Below, piece after piece: positions 15,778 through 25,801 of a stretch of 64,000 nucleotides of DNA. This DNA is from Uliginosibacterium paludis. GTDB taxonomy: Bacteria > Pseudomonadota > Gammaproteobacteria > Burkholderiales > Rhodocyclaceae. Location of the stretch: the NCBI RefSeq assembly GCF_039631355.1, contig NZ_JBDIVF010000003.1, positions 310,001 to 374,000 on the forward strand, read 5' to 3'. Within the stretch, counting starts at the first letter, position 1; each line of letters starts with the position of its first letter. The notes under the pieces are model-generated. The model had not been told where the DNA came from. It made no database searches and saw only the letters and a program-made list of their open reading frames with translations. The position numbers were made by a program, and so were the translations under genes.

Positions 15778-16491
15778 ATGCCTGAGAATGATGTTCAGAC
15801 CGACCTCAAGAAGCGCGCTCGCCGTCGCTTGGTTGGCGCAATTGCCCTCGCGCTGATTGCTGCCATCGTGCTTCCCATGGTGATGGACAGCGAACCTCGT
15901 TCAGGCAGTAACGAGTTGTCGATCCGTATCCCGAGCCAGGAGGGCGGCAACACTGCGGCCAACCTGATCAAGGGGAACGCCCCCGCGCCCGAGGCGCCAG
16001 GCATGCCGGCAGACAGTGCAGCGAGCCAGCAGCTTCCCGTGCCGGTCGAAGTGCCGCCCGATGAGCCCGTACCCGATCCGGAAAGTTCTGCCAGACCCGT
16101 TGTACCTCCTCCTTCAGCGGTTGTGGCGTCGTCCGCCGCTTCGAAAAGCGCCTCGTCACGTCAAGCCAGTTCGCGTGCCGCGTCTTCGCGTCATGTCGAC
16201 GAGGCGCAGCGGGCGCGCGAGATTCTTGAGGGGCGTTCCGGCGCGGCTTCCGCATCGTCTTCACGGGCCTCGGTCGGAAAGGTCCATGTACAGGTCGGTA
16301 TCTACAAGGATGAGGCCAATGCGCGCGAGACCGTGGCGCGGGCTGCAGCTGCCGGCGTGAGCTTGCGCACCGAAAAGGCCGGTGACAAGACCCGTGTGAT
16401 CAGTGCTGCGCTCGACGATCGTGCAGCAGCGGAAAAGTTGATTGATAAACTGAAGAAGGCGGGTCTGAACGGCTTCGTGACAGCGAAGTGA
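15778..16491 (+). CDS. SPOR-domain membrane protein (DedD-like)
   Basis: A cell-division-associated protein type: short cytoplasmic N-terminus, one membrane helix near residues 17-37 (LVGAIALALIAAIVLPMVMD), a Pro/Ser/Ala-rich periplasmic linker, and a C-terminal SPOR domain from about residue 163 (KVHVQVGIYKDEANARE to the end). SPOR domains bind denuded glycan strands at the septum. ATG 15778 follows GGTGAG at good spacing and gives 237 residues; GTG 15769 overlapping the folC stop is an alternative. The folC-dedD-cvpA-purF order supports the DedD identity. cvpA starts on its GTGA stop overlap. Confidence 0.82.
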   Translation: MPENDVQTDLKKRARRRLVGAIALALIAAIVLPMVMDSEPRSGSNELSIRIPSQEGGNTAANLIKGNAPAPEAPGMPADSAASQQLPVPVEVPPDEPVPDPESSARPVVPPPSAVVASSAASKSASSRQASSRAASSRHVDEAQRAREILEGRSGAASASSSRASVGKVHVQVGIYKDEANARETVARAAAAGVSLRTEKAGDKTRVISAALDDRAAAEKLIDKLKKAGLNGFVTAK

Positions 16492-16976
16492 GCATTTTTG
16501 ACCAGGTCTTCCTGGCGGTGCTTTGCGCCAGCATTTTGCTGGGGCTCTGGCGAGGACTCGTCAGCGAGATTTTCACCTTGCTGGGTTGGGTTGTCGCCCT
16601 TGCTCTCGCTTGGAAACTCGCTCCGGTGTGCGTGCCTTTGCTCGGGACTGCCGTCAAGGCGGAGTGGGCGCGTTGGCCTGTCGCCTTCGCTGCGATTTTT
16701 ATCGGTGTTTTGTTGTTGCTGGCTTTGCTGCGTTTCTTGTTGCGCAGCCTGCTGAGCATCTCCGGACTGAGCCTTTTTGACAGGCTGGCCGGCGCAGGGT
16801 TCGGTGTCTTGCGAGGTCTGGTTCTGGCGCTTCTGTTCGTGGCCGGAGCTGGATTGACCGAGTTGCCAAAGAAGCAGTGGTGGCGCGAATCCATTTTCGC
16901 GCCGCCACTTGTTACGGCAGTGATTGCCGCCAAGCCATGGCTCCCCGGAGAGTTGGCTGAGCGGCTCAGGTATTGA
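16488..16976 (+). CDS. cvpA: CvpA-family membrane protein
   Basis: CvpA is a conserved inner-membrane protein needed for colicin V production in E. coli and linked to envelope tolerance. It has 162 residues and four membrane segments, with the typical start FDQVFLAVLCASILLGLWRG. It begins with GTG inside the SPOR gene stop (GTGA overlap) and lies 16 bases before purF, the same order as in E. coli. Its molecular activity is not settled. Confidence 0.93.
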   Translation: MSIFDQVFLAVLCASILLGLWRGLVSEIFTLLGWVVALALAWKLAPVCVPLLGTAVKAEWARWPVAFAAIFIGVLLLLALLRFLLRSLLSISGLSLFDRLAGAGFGVLRGLVLALLFVAGAGLTELPKKQWWRESIFAPPLVTAVIAAKPWLPGELAERLRY

Positions 16977-16992
16977 TAACAGGCGAGGATGT

Positions 16993-18519
16993 ATGTGCGG
17001 AATCATCGGCGTAATGGCCAAAACACCGGTAAACCAGTTGCTTTATGATGGTCTGCTGGTGCTGCAGCATCGTGGTCAGGATGCGGCAGGCATCGCGACG
17101 GCCGAGGCCGGTCGTTTCCACATGCACAAGGGGTCAGGGCTTGTCAGCGAGGTATTCCGCACGCGCAACATGCGCAACCTTGAAGGCAACTGGGGGATCG
17201 GCCACTGCCGTTATCCGACCGCAGGCTCGGCCTTCAATGCCGCAGAAGCCCAGCCCTTCTATGTGAACTCCCCCTTTGGATTGATGCTTGCCCACAACGG
17301 CAATCTGACCAACTCCGAAGAACTCAAGCGGGAAATGTATCTGGGCGACCTGCGCCACATGAACACCAATTCCGACTCGGAAGTGCTGCTCAATGTGCTG
17401 GCGCATGAGTTGCAGGTGGCTTCCAACGGCGCTTTCCGGCTTGATGAGGACACGATCTTCAAGGCCGTGGCGGGAACCCACAAGCGTGCCAAGGGCGCTT
17501 ATGCGGCAGTGGTAATGATTGCGGGCTACGGTTTGCTGGCCTTCCGTGATCCGAACGGCATCCGCCCCTTGATTCTGGGCAAGAACGAAACGCGTGACGG
17601 CACCGAATACATGGTGGCGTCCGAATCCGTGGCGCTGGATGTGCTGGGGTTCAAGACGGTTCGCGATATCGCGCCAGGCGAAGCTGTGCTGATCGACAAG
17701 AGCGGAAAGCTGTCGATGCGCCTGTGTGCCGAGCCGCGTCCCTTCGCGCCGTGCATGTTCGAGTACGTCTACCTTGCTCGTCCTGACTCGATCATCGATG
17801 GCATTTCGGTCTACGACAGCCGGGTCAAGATGGGCGTCTATCTGGCCGAAAAGATCCAGCGCGAGTATTCGCATCTGAAAATCGATGTGGTGATTCCGAT
17901 TCCGGATTCGAGTCGTTCCTCGGCAATGGAACTGGCCAGCCGACTGGGAGTTTCCTATCGCGAAGGTTTCGTAAAGAACCGCTATATCGGCCGCACCTTC
18001 ATCATGCCGGGGCAGGGCGTCCGCAAGAAATCCGTCCGCCAGAAACTCAACGCCATGCACCAGGAGTTTGCCGGCAAGAACGTGCTGCTGGTGGATGATT
18101 CGATCGTTCGTGGCACCACCAGTCGTGAAATCATCAGCATGGCCCGCGAGGCTGGTGCGACCAAGGTTTTCATGGCGTCTGCCGCGCCTCCTGTGCGTCA
18201 TGCGAACGTCTATGGCATTGACATGCCCAGCCGCAACGAACTGATTGCGGCTTACCGGGATGCGGAGCAGGTTGCGTCCGAGATCGGTGCCGATGCTTTG
18301 ATCTATCAGGATCTTGAAGATCTGCGCAAGGCGGTGGGAGACCTCAATCCTGACATCGTCCAGTTCGAGTGCTCGTGTTTTGACGGTGTCTACGTCACCG
18401 GTGATGTGACGACGGCCTATCTGGACAGCGTTGAGGATGAGCGCGGTGCGCTGGCCAAGGCTGCAGACGACGACGCCGACCAGGCAGATCTGAACATGAT
18501 GGCCGGTTCGAATCATTGA
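16993..18519 (+). CDS. purF: Amidophosphoribosyltransferase
   Basis: PurF makes phosphoribosylamine from PRPP and glutamine, the first committed purine step. ATG 16993 is followed directly by the Cys that becomes the N-terminal nucleophile (MCGIIGVMAK), so the start is certain; the product has 508 residues. Glutaminase-domain motifs (HRGQDAAGIAT, GIGHCRYPT, NGNLTN) are followed by a phosphoribosyltransferase domain with the PRPP loop LLVDDSIVRGTTSRE near 365. The C-terminus has the expected CFDG region. A strong terminator follows at 18545. Confidence 0.98.
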   Translation: MCGIIGVMAKTPVNQLLYDGLLVLQHRGQDAAGIATAEAGRFHMHKGSGLVSEVFRTRNMRNLEGNWGIGHCRYPTAGSAFNAAEAQPFYVNSPFGLMLAHNGNLTNSEELKREMYLGDLRHMNTNSDSEVLLNVLAHELQVASNGAFRLDEDTIFKAVAGTHKRAKGAYAAVVMIAGYGLLAFRDPNGIRPLILGKNETRDGTEYMVASESVALDVLGFKTVRDIAPGEAVLIDKSGKLSMRLCAEPRPFAPCMFEYVYLARPDSIIDGISVYDSRVKMGVYLAEKIQREYSHLKIDVVIPIPDSSRSSAMELASRLGVSYREGFVKNRYIGRTFIMPGQGVRKKSVRQKLNAMHQEFAGKNVLLVDDSIVRGTTSREIISMAREAGATKVFMASAAPPVRHANVYGIDMPSRNELIAAYRDAEQVASEIGADALIYQDLEDLRKAVGDLNPDIVQFECSCFDGVYVTGDVTTAYLDSVEDERGALAKAADDDADQADLNMMAGSNH

Positions 18520-18544
18520 ACGACGAAAGTATCGCCACTCGATC

Positions 18545-18570
18545 ACCCCGGATGAACTCCGGGGTTTTTT
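18545..18570 (+). terminator. Intrinsic terminator after purF
   Basis: CCCCGGA (18546-18552), loop TGAAC and TCCGGGG (18558-18564) are followed by six T. It closes the long trp-to-purF transcript and touches the end of convergent lpxH. Confidence 0.9.
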
Positions 18571-19294
18571 ATGCCTGCTCTTCGCGGAAGGTGAGCCCTT
18601 CCGGCCCCAGTTCCAGCCAGCGCGCACGCTCATGCCAGTCGGGCAGTACCCAGCGCTCCGCCATCCGGGTGTCGGGAAGCGTAAAACAATGACGTGCCGA
18701 ACGATGGGTGTGACCGTGGATCAGGTAACGGGCGTCGTGGCGGCCAAGCAGTTCACTCACTGCAGTGGGTGACAGGTCGCCGTAGGCTGACGGCTCGCGT
18801 TGCTTGCGAAACTCGCTGCCTTGGCGGATGCGCTGAGCCAGACGCCGGCGCCAGCTCAACGGCAGGCTGCGCAGCAGGGCGACTGAAAAGCGGGAGCGGA
18901 TGCGGCGACGATAGCGCTGGTAGGCATGGTCGTCGGTGCACTCGGCATCACCGTGGACGAGAACAAAGGTTTTGTTGCCCTGGCGAAGAACGGCCGGCTC
19001 GGCAACCAGCTCGCCGCCAGACGCCCGGGCAAAACCCTGACCGAGCAGGAAGTCGCGATTGCCGACCATGATTTTGAGTCTCACACCGCTGGCACTCAGT
19101 TGCGATAGCGCATCAGCGATGGCGGCGTGAAAAGGGTCGCCCAGGTCATCGTCACCGATCCAGAACTCGAAGAGGTCGCCCAGGATCCACAAAGCCTCTG
19201 CCTGGCGAGCCGGTCCATCCAGAAAACGCATGAACGCTGCCGCGCTTTCCGGGGCGCTTGCCTGGAGATGAAGGTCGGAGATGAAAAGGATCAA
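18569..19294 (-). CDS. lpxH: UDP-2,3-diacylglucosamine diphosphatase
   Basis: LpxH hydrolyses UDP-2,3-diacylglucosamine to lipid X in lipid A synthesis at the inner membrane. It has 241 residues. Calcineurin-like metal motifs are in order: FISDLHL at residues 4-10, ILGDLFEFWIGDD near 38, VGNRDFL near 81, HGDAECTDDHAYQRYR near 116, and HGHTHR near 196. It lies downstream of ppiB on the same strand with a terminator between them, and is convergent with purF. Another member of the same superfamily lies at 29.3 kb. Confidence 0.96.
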   Translation of the reverse strand: MILFISDLHLQASAPESAAAFMRFLDGPARQAEALWILGDLFEFWIGDDDLGDPFHAAIADALSQLSASGVRLKIMVGNRDFLLGQGFARASGGELVAEPAVLRQGNKTFVLVHGDAECTDDHAYQRYRRRIRSRFSVALLRSLPLSWRRRLAQRIRQGSEFRKQREPSAYGDLSPTAVSELLGRHDARYLIHGHTHRSARHCFTLPDTRMAERWVLPDWHERARWLELGPEGLTFREEQA

Positions 19295-19311
19295 GCGTGC
19301 TCCCGGTGATG

Positions 19312-19338
19312 AAAAAACGCCGGCTTTGCGCCGGCGTT
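19312..19338 (-). terminator. Intrinsic terminator after ppiB
   Basis: On the minus strand ACGCCGGC and GCCGGCGT form an 8-bp stem around a 5-base loop, followed by a run of T (A at 19312-19317 on the plus strand). It separates ppiB from lpxH, so lpxH needs read-through or its own promoter. Confidence 0.85.
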
Positions 19339-19360
19339 CCTGATCAGGCAGGGAAATGGC

Positions 19361-19852
19361 TCAGGCCACTTCAGCCTTGGTGATCACGACGGCCTCCAGC
19401 GGCACATCGGAGTGATAGCCGCTGCGGCCAGTCTTGACGGCACGGATGGCGTCGACCACCTCCATGCCCTCAACAACCTTCCCGAACACGGCGTAACCCC
19501 AACCCTGCACCGATTCGCTGCGGAAATTGAGGAAGTCATTGTCGACCGTGTTGATGAAGAACTGAGCCGTGGCCGAATGCGGATCGGAGGTACGGGCCAT
19601 CGCGATGCTGCCGCGCACGTTCTTCAGACCGTTGTTGGCTTCATTCTTGATCGGGGCCTGGGTGGGCTTCTGGCTCATGTCGGGCAGCATGCCGCCGCCC
19701 TGGATCATGAAGTCCTTGATGACACGGTGGAAGATGGTGCCATCGAAATGACCGGCTTCAACATAGGCCAGGAAATTCCTGACTGATTCAGGCGCCTTTT
19801 CGGCATCCAGTTCGAGGGTGATGACGCCGTGGCTGGTGTGCAGCTTGACCAT
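19361..19852 (-). CDS. ppiB: Cytoplasmic peptidyl-prolyl cis-trans isomerase (cyclophilin B)
   Basis: A cyclophilin that speeds proline isomerisation during protein folding. It has 163 residues without a signal peptide, the size of E. coli PpiB. Active-site parts are visible: the Arg in FHRVIKDFMIQGG near 42, MARTSDPHSATAQFFIN near 84, and WGYAVFGKVVEGMEVVD near 120. It lies 50 bases from a periplasmic paralogue and looks like the product of duplication, one copy exported and one not. Confidence 0.96.
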   Translation of the reverse strand: MVKLHTSHGVITLELDAEKAPESVRNFLAYVEAGHFDGTIFHRVIKDFMIQGGGMLPDMSQKPTQAPIKNEANNGLKNVRGSIAMARTSDPHSATAQFFINTVDNDFLNFRSESVQGWGYAVFGKVVEGMEVVDAIRAVKTGRSGYHSDVPLEAVVITKAEVA

Positions 19853-19902
19853 GGGATTGACTCCGTAAAAAGGGGGACAGATTCGTGTCCTGGTTGGAAT
19901 GC

Positions 19903-20505
19903 CTATCTGGCTTCGTTTGCGCGCCGCATGCTCTGGATGACGACGGGCGTGGCCGGTACGTCCTGATACATGCCGGCCGATCGGGTGCTTACGTTACGGA
20001 TCTTGTCGACGACGTCCATGCCGGCCACGACCCTGCCGAACACGGCATAGCCCCAGCCGTCCTGGCCTGGCGCATCGAGAAAGCTATTGTCGACCGTATT
20101 GACGAAGAACTGCGAGGTGGCCGAGTGAGGGGCGCCGGTGCGGGCCATGGCTACGCTTCCGCGTAAGTTCTTCAGCCCGTTCCGGGCTTCGTTGCGGATC
20201 GGTGCGCGCGTCGGCTTCTCGCTCATGTCGGGCAGCATGCCGCCGCCCTGGATCATGAAGTCCTTGATGACACGGTGGAAGATGGTGCCATCGTAGTGCT
20301 TGTCATCGACATAGCGAAGAAAGTTGGCGACGGTTTCAGGCGCCTTGAGCGGATCAAGCTCGAGCGTGAAGGCGCCAAGGCTGGTCGTGACACGCACCTG
20401 CGGGGCCGTGTCCTGTGCGCTCACGGGCAGTGCTGACAGGGCGGCCAGGCTGGCCGCGAGCGCCAGGAACAGACGGCGTCCGGAATCAAGGCTCAGGTAT
20501 TTCAT
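19903..20505 (-). CDS. ppiA: Periplasmic peptidyl-prolyl cis-trans isomerase (cyclophilin A type)
   Basis: An exported cyclophilin of 200 residues. The signal peptide (RRLFLALAASLAALSALPVSAQ) is followed by a full cyclophilin domain from about residue 35, with FHRVIKDFMIQGG, MARTGAPHSATSQFFVN and WGYAVFGRVVAGMDVVD. The start ATG at 20505 overlaps the stop of the upstream L,D-transpeptidase gene (ATGA), so translation is coupled; a longer frame upstream is non-coding in this phase. Coupling to a periplasmic cell-wall enzyme fits a role in folding exported proteins. Confidence 0.94.
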   Translation of the reverse strand: MKYLSLDSGRRLFLALAASLAALSALPVSAQDTAPQVRVTTSLGAFTLELDPLKAPETVANFLRYVDDKHYDGTIFHRVIKDFMIQGGGMLPDMSEKPTRAPIRNEARNGLKNLRGSVAMARTGAPHSATSQFFVNTVDNSFLDAPGQDGWGYAVFGRVVAGMDVVDKIRNVSTRSAGMYQDVPATPVVIQSMRRANEAR

Positions 20506-21722
20506 GCGTTTCCTTCGTAAATGATTTTCCAGTGCCCGTTTTCCTTGACCCAGTACTGGCGTTTCTGGACGACGTTGCTGAGGTTGTTGCTGCTGTAGTC
20601 CTGCTCGAAGGTGACCATGACCACTTCTTCGTTCTTGCCCGGATTTCGCAACACGCTGAGCTTGCGCAAGCCGACCTTGATCCAGCTCTTGCCGGAGGTC
20701 ACGTTCTCCTTCTGTCTGGACCAAGCCGCAAGATCCAGCTTGCCTGAGCGGAAACGGGAGGAATAGTGACCAAGATAGCGCGCCGTATCACGGCTCTCCC
20801 AGTCCTTCCGCCAATCCTCGATGGTCTTGTTCAGCGAGGCGCGCTCATTTTGCCAGTCATCAAGGGACAGCCATTCGATCCCGTTGCTGATGATGACCGG
20901 GGTCACGCCGATCTGCAGATAGCCCGACAGTGCGTCCAGATCCTGGTTCGCCAGAACGACGCAGCCTTCCGAGGCCAGCGGCGGTCTGGCGTAAGTGTCG
21001 CTGGGGACGCCATGCAGCCAGATGCCGTGACCATTACGGCCATTCATGCGGTCCCACTCGTTCGGATAATTGATCGGAAAGGCACGCTTGCCGTAAAAGT
21101 CCGTCAGCTTTTCGGGCGCCATGACGCTGGTGACGCGGTACACGCCGACGGGGGTCTTGTTGTCGCCTTCGCGCTCCTTCTCGGCACCCGCCTTGCCCTG
21201 GCTGACATACCAGTCAGCCACGAATACGGGGCGGCCTTTTTCGTTCCGGTACAGATAAAGCCTGGATTGGCGGGTGTCGACGACAATCGCGTAGTTCTGA
21301 TCGTCCCGCATCTGAAGCAGATAGCGCGGCACACGTTCGTTGGTCGGCTTGTTGCGGTAGCCGTGCAGGCGCGCGATCGCTTCGTCTCGCAGATCCTTGA
21401 GCTTGGCGCTGTCCGCTGCACCTGCGTTGCCGAAGGTGCTGATCGGCTGAACGCGTGCAAGCAGCAGGTCACCGCGGATCAGGTGGGCCAATCTGAAGTT
21501 CGGATGCAGGCTGATCAGGTTTTCCGTGCGCGCGAGCGCCACATCAAGTCTGTTCTGGTCGATGTCACGCAGAATCAGGGCAATGGTGGCGTCGGGTCCG
21601 CCATCTGACACGCCGGCAAACAGTCCGGTAGGTGCCCAGGCACGGCCGGGAATCGTCAGTGCAGCCGCCGCCGTGGCGCAAAGCAGCGTGTTCTGGAGCA
21701 GTCGTCCGAGTGTGCGTTTCAA
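20502..21722 (-). CDS. L,D-transpeptidase (YkuD fold) with C-terminal NTF2-like domain
   Basis: Exported enzyme of 406 residues, probably making 3-3 peptidoglycan crosslinks or attaching protein to peptidoglycan. It has a signal peptide (about 1-30), a helical N-terminal region, then the YkuD catalytic domain near 140-280 with GHGIWLHGVP and the nucleophile in SEGCVVLANQD. From about residue 295 to the end is an NTF2/SnoaL-like domain (WRKDWESRDTARYLGHYSSRF to GHWKIIYEGNA) that also occurs on the neighbouring TPR protein. ATGA overlaps on both sides join it to the TPR gene and to ppiA. The substrate is not predictable. Confidence 0.88.
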   Translation of the reverse strand: MKRTLGRLLQNTLLCATAAAALTIPGRAWAPTGLFAGVSDGGPDATIALILRDIDQNRLDVALARTENLISLHPNFRLAHLIRGDLLLARVQPISTFGNAGAADSAKLKDLRDEAIARLHGYRNKPTNERVPRYLLQMRDDQNYAIVVDTRQSRLYLYRNEKGRPVFVADWYVSQGKAGAEKEREGDNKTPVGVYRVTSVMAPEKLTDFYGKRAFPINYPNEWDRMNGRNGHGIWLHGVPSDTYARPPLASEGCVVLANQDLDALSGYLQIGVTPVIISNGIEWLSLDDWQNERASLNKTIEDWRKDWESRDTARYLGHYSSRFRSGKLDLAAWSRQKENVTSGKSWIKVGLRKLSVLRNPGKNEEVVMVTFEQDYSSNNLSNVVQKRQYWVKENGHWKIIYEGNA

Positions 21723-22840
21723 CGTCCGATCCGTTCCTGCGTGATGAGCCAGCGTCCGTTCTGCAGGGCGAGTTCAAGTGTCTTGCCGCTGGCAGAGTTG
21801 AAGCCGGCGGATTGATAGTTCTGCTTGAAACGCACGGTGGCCTTGTCACCATTGACCCGCACATCGATCTCGGAGAGCGAGACCTTGATAGCTCCGGGTT
21901 TCTCGATGCGTTCGGTCCGTTCCTTTTCCCAGGCAGAGCGTCCTTTCTTGCCGGGTACGGCGAAGTCCCTGGCGTAGAAGCCGAGATAGGCTTTCACGTT
22001 TTTCGCCGACCAGGCGTCCGCCCAGGCATTGACTGCCGTCACGACGGCCTTGCGGCCATCGGGGGCAGCCGGCTCCTTGGCCGGTTTGCCGCGGGAGGAT
22101 TCGGCCGAGGAGGCGCTTGCCGCACTGGCCGCTGCCACCACTGCGGGACTACTGCTGCTCCGAGCCGCCGCGGCACTGCTTGAGGCAACACTGCTGCTAG
22201 AGGCTGCCGGTGCTTGTGTGGCGGTGACGGGGCGGACTTCGACGCTGCCTTGCGAACTGACCGGTGCGGTCGTAGCGACGGTAACCGGCTTGACCGCGGC
22301 CGGGCGGGCCGCAGCGGTGTTGAGCTCGCGCAAGAGATTCAGCTTGGCTTGCGCGTTGGTGTTCTTCGAGTCGATCTGCAGGGCACGGTCATAAGCCTGA
22401 CGGGCCATGCGGGCGTAAAGGTCGCCAAGGTTCTCATGCGCAACGGCATAGGACGGATGGGTACGAATCGCCATCTCGAGCGCCGCCTTGGCCTTGTCGA
22501 ACTGCTGCTGCTGGGCGTAGATCACCGCCAGATTGTTGTAGGGCTCGGGGAGTTCGGGTGCTTCTTCGGTCAGCTTGAGAAAAACCGCGGCGGCATCGTC
22601 GAGCTTGTTGAGCTCAGCCAGGATGACCCCCTTCAGAAATCGGGCCTGCCGGTCTTTGGGATTGGCGGCAATCGCACGTTCGACTTTCTCCAGCGCCTGT
22701 GTGCGCTGGCCCTGGGCGAGGAGCGTCTGAGCATCGGATAGCGCTGTCTGGGCGTGTGATGCAGCGGGCAATACGATTGAAGACAGTGCAAGGAGTGCGG
22801 CAACGCAGATGCGGGTACGACAGGAGTTCATAGTGCGCAT
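21719..22840 (-). CDS. Exported TPR protein with C-terminal NTF2-like domain
   Basis: Periplasmic scaffold-like protein of 373 residues. The signal peptide ends near ASHAQ (about residue 30). TPR repeats cover roughly 33-175 (AQTLLAQGQRTQALEKVERA; YNNLAVIYAQQQQFDKAKAA). A Ser/Ala/Val-rich low-complexity linker spans about 180-255. The last 110 residues (VNAWADAWSAKNVKAYLGFY to WLITQERIGR) resemble the tail of the adjacent L,D-transpeptidase. It is first in a coupled run with ldt and ppiA and divergent from cysS. It may partner the transpeptidase in cell-wall work; that is inference from the shared domain and coupling. Confidence 0.8.
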   Translation of the reverse strand: MRTMNSCRTRICVAALLALSSIVLPAASHAQTALSDAQTLLAQGQRTQALEKVERAIAANPKDRQARFLKGVILAELNKLDDAAAVFLKLTEEAPELPEPYNNLAVIYAQQQQFDKAKAALEMAIRTHPSYAVAHENLGDLYARMARQAYDRALQIDSKNTNAQAKLNLLRELNTAAARPAAVKPVTVATTAPVSSQGSVEVRPVTATQAPAASSSSVASSSAAAARSSSSPAVVAAASAASASSAESSRGKPAKEPAAPDGRKAVVTAVNAWADAWSAKNVKAYLGFYARDFAVPGKKGRSAWEKERTERIEKPGAIKVSLSEIDVRVNGDKATVRFKQNYQSAGFNSASGKTLELALQNGRWLITQERIGR

Positions 22841-22989
22841 TATGGTAGAGTCGTTCTGGTTTTTGCGTTGTTCGGCGATTTGCGAGCGCGATTTTACGTT
22901 ACATCGCGGCCTTATCCCAACGCATTCGCGACAGGCCCCTTTCGGCGCGCGAATCGGCCGATAGTTCCCTTCAGTTTCCAGAATCCAAA

Positions 22990-24378
<1,389 letters not shown>

Positions 24379-24483
24379 TCCAGCCTGAGGGTTTTCCCTT
24401 TGGCGGACCGTTGTCCATGCGGAACGGATATGCTGATTTGATAAGCCGGCGGTGAAGTCCGGACTTTGAGTGGAGGAATTGAA

Positions 24484-25116
24484 ATGCAGGTCTATCTCGT
24501 AGCCAATCCGAAGGGTGGCGCCGGAAAAAGCACCCTGTCGACGAACCTTGCCGGGATGCTGGCATGGCGCGGGCTCTCGTCAGGCGCCCGGGTTCTGCTC
24601 GGAGACGTGGATCGCCAGCAGTCGTCGAGATTCTGGATTGACCGGCGTCCCGCAGAATTGCCCCGTGTCGAGGCCTGGCTCCTCGAGGCGGAAAGCAAGG
24701 TGGTCAAGCCTCCGCGCGGCACGACGCATGTGGTGCTCGATACGCCCGCGGGCCTGCACGGTGATCGCCTCAAGGAATGCATCCGTCTGGCAGACAAGGT
24801 GCTGGTGCCTGTGCAACCTTCGATGTTCGACATCATGGCGACCCAGGATTTCTTCGACGAGCTGGCGCACATGAAGGCGGCTCAAGGCGTCGAGGTCGGC
24901 CTGATCGGCATGCGCATGCATGACCGCACGCACGCCGCAGACGAGTTTCACCGCTATATCGAAACCACCGGCTTGCCGCTGATTGCCACGCTGCGGGATA
25001 CGCAGAACTATGTGCATCTGGCAGCACACGGGATGACGCTGTTCGATGTGACGCCTTCCCGTGTGACGCGCGACCTTGATCAGTGGAAACCGATCGAGAA
25101 GTGGCTGGCCGCCTAG
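24484..25116 (+). CDS. Orphan ParA/MinD-family ATPase
   Basis: Deviant-Walker ATPase of 210 residues that likely forms ATP-dependent dimers to position a cargo. The Walker A variant is VANPKGGAGKSTLSTNLA near residue 8, with Walker A' DVDRQQSSRFW and a Walker B-like stretch VVLDTPAG near 85. GGAGGAA lies seven bases before ATG 24484. No parB or plasmid gene is nearby and the main parAB pair is expected elsewhere, so chromosome segregation is unlikely. The cargo is unknown. The stop TAG is shared within a CTAG palindrome with the convergent membrane-protein gene. Confidence 0.85.
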   Translation: MQVYLVANPKGGAGKSTLSTNLAGMLAWRGLSSGARVLLGDVDRQQSSRFWIDRRPAELPRVEAWLLEAESKVVKPPRGTTHVVLDTPAGLHGDRLKECIRLADKVLVPVQPSMFDIMATQDFFDELAHMKAAQGVEVGLIGMRMHDRTHAADEFHRYIETTGLPLIATLRDTQNYVHLAAHGMTLFDVTPSRVTRDLDQWKPIEKWLAA

Positions 25117-25619
25117 GCTTCGGTCGAGGAGGAGGGCGGCAGCCGCTTTTCGATGGCCTCCCACAGGCCAACCGGATCATTCGTGCCGAGCGCGAACTGC
25201 TTGCCGTCCTTCATCGTGACCACGACCGCGTCACGTCCCGATACGCTGTAGAGCCAGCCGTTGCGCGTGTAGTGAATGCCGATGCCATCGAGCAGACGCG
25301 TGCGGACGATGCGTGCGGCGGCGATCCCGCTCAGTGGAACCTCCTTGCGGATCAGTCCCGGCCCGAAGTGCCAGGCCAGCGCCTGACGGCCGACCGTGAT
25401 GGTCAGCGATGAGAACAGCATGAAGACCAGCAGAAAGCCCGTGCTCAGCAGCCAGAGGCTCAGTCCGTGTGCGGAGCGGCTCATCGCGGCCAGCAGGCAG
25501 ACCAGCATCGGAATGCCGAGAATGACTGCGAGCGCCCGTGCGGGCTGGCGATTGAGATAGGTTTCGAAGTCGGATCGGATTCGGTTCTGACGATGGGCTC
25601 GGCGGCCGGGTTTGCTCAT
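25113..25619 (-). CDS. Small two-helix membrane protein, PH-like cytoplasmic tail
   Basis: Hypothetical protein of 168 residues. A basic N-terminus is followed by two membrane helices (about residues 30-48 and 53-75) and a C-terminal domain rich in beta strands (ITVGRQALAWHFGPGLIRKE; VVVTMKDGKQFALGTNDP). The layout resembles bacterial PH-domain membrane proteins. No function can be assigned. It overlaps the end of the ParA gene by four bases in opposite orientation, so the two are neighbours by position rather than an operon. Confidence 0.6.
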   Translation of the reverse strand: MSKPGRRAHRQNRIRSDFETYLNRQPARALAVILGIPMLVCLLAAMSRSAHGLSLWLLSTGFLLVFMLFSSLTITVGRQALAWHFGPGLIRKEVPLSGIAAARIVRTRLLDGIGIHYTRNGWLYSVSGRDAVVVTMKDGKQFALGTNDPVGLWEAIEKRLPPSSSTEA

Positions 25620-25801
25620 GGTGTTTCCAGTGTTTCGGTGATCCGGTTGGAAGATAATCGAAGTCCTGCTTTCCGTGCCTGCCGTCGCGCAAGGATTGAC
25701 GCATTTCCGCGAATCGGCGAATTTCCGGCCTGGAGTCAGGGTGCCGGGGTGGCGGCCGTTCAGACAGCCATACTTCCGGTGTGTTCATGAGGAGAGCGGA
25801 A

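Noticed and set aside
17134..18633. 499-codon minus-strand frame opposite purF
   Set aside because: Shadow of purF codon bias; it crosses the purF terminator and has no family resemblance.
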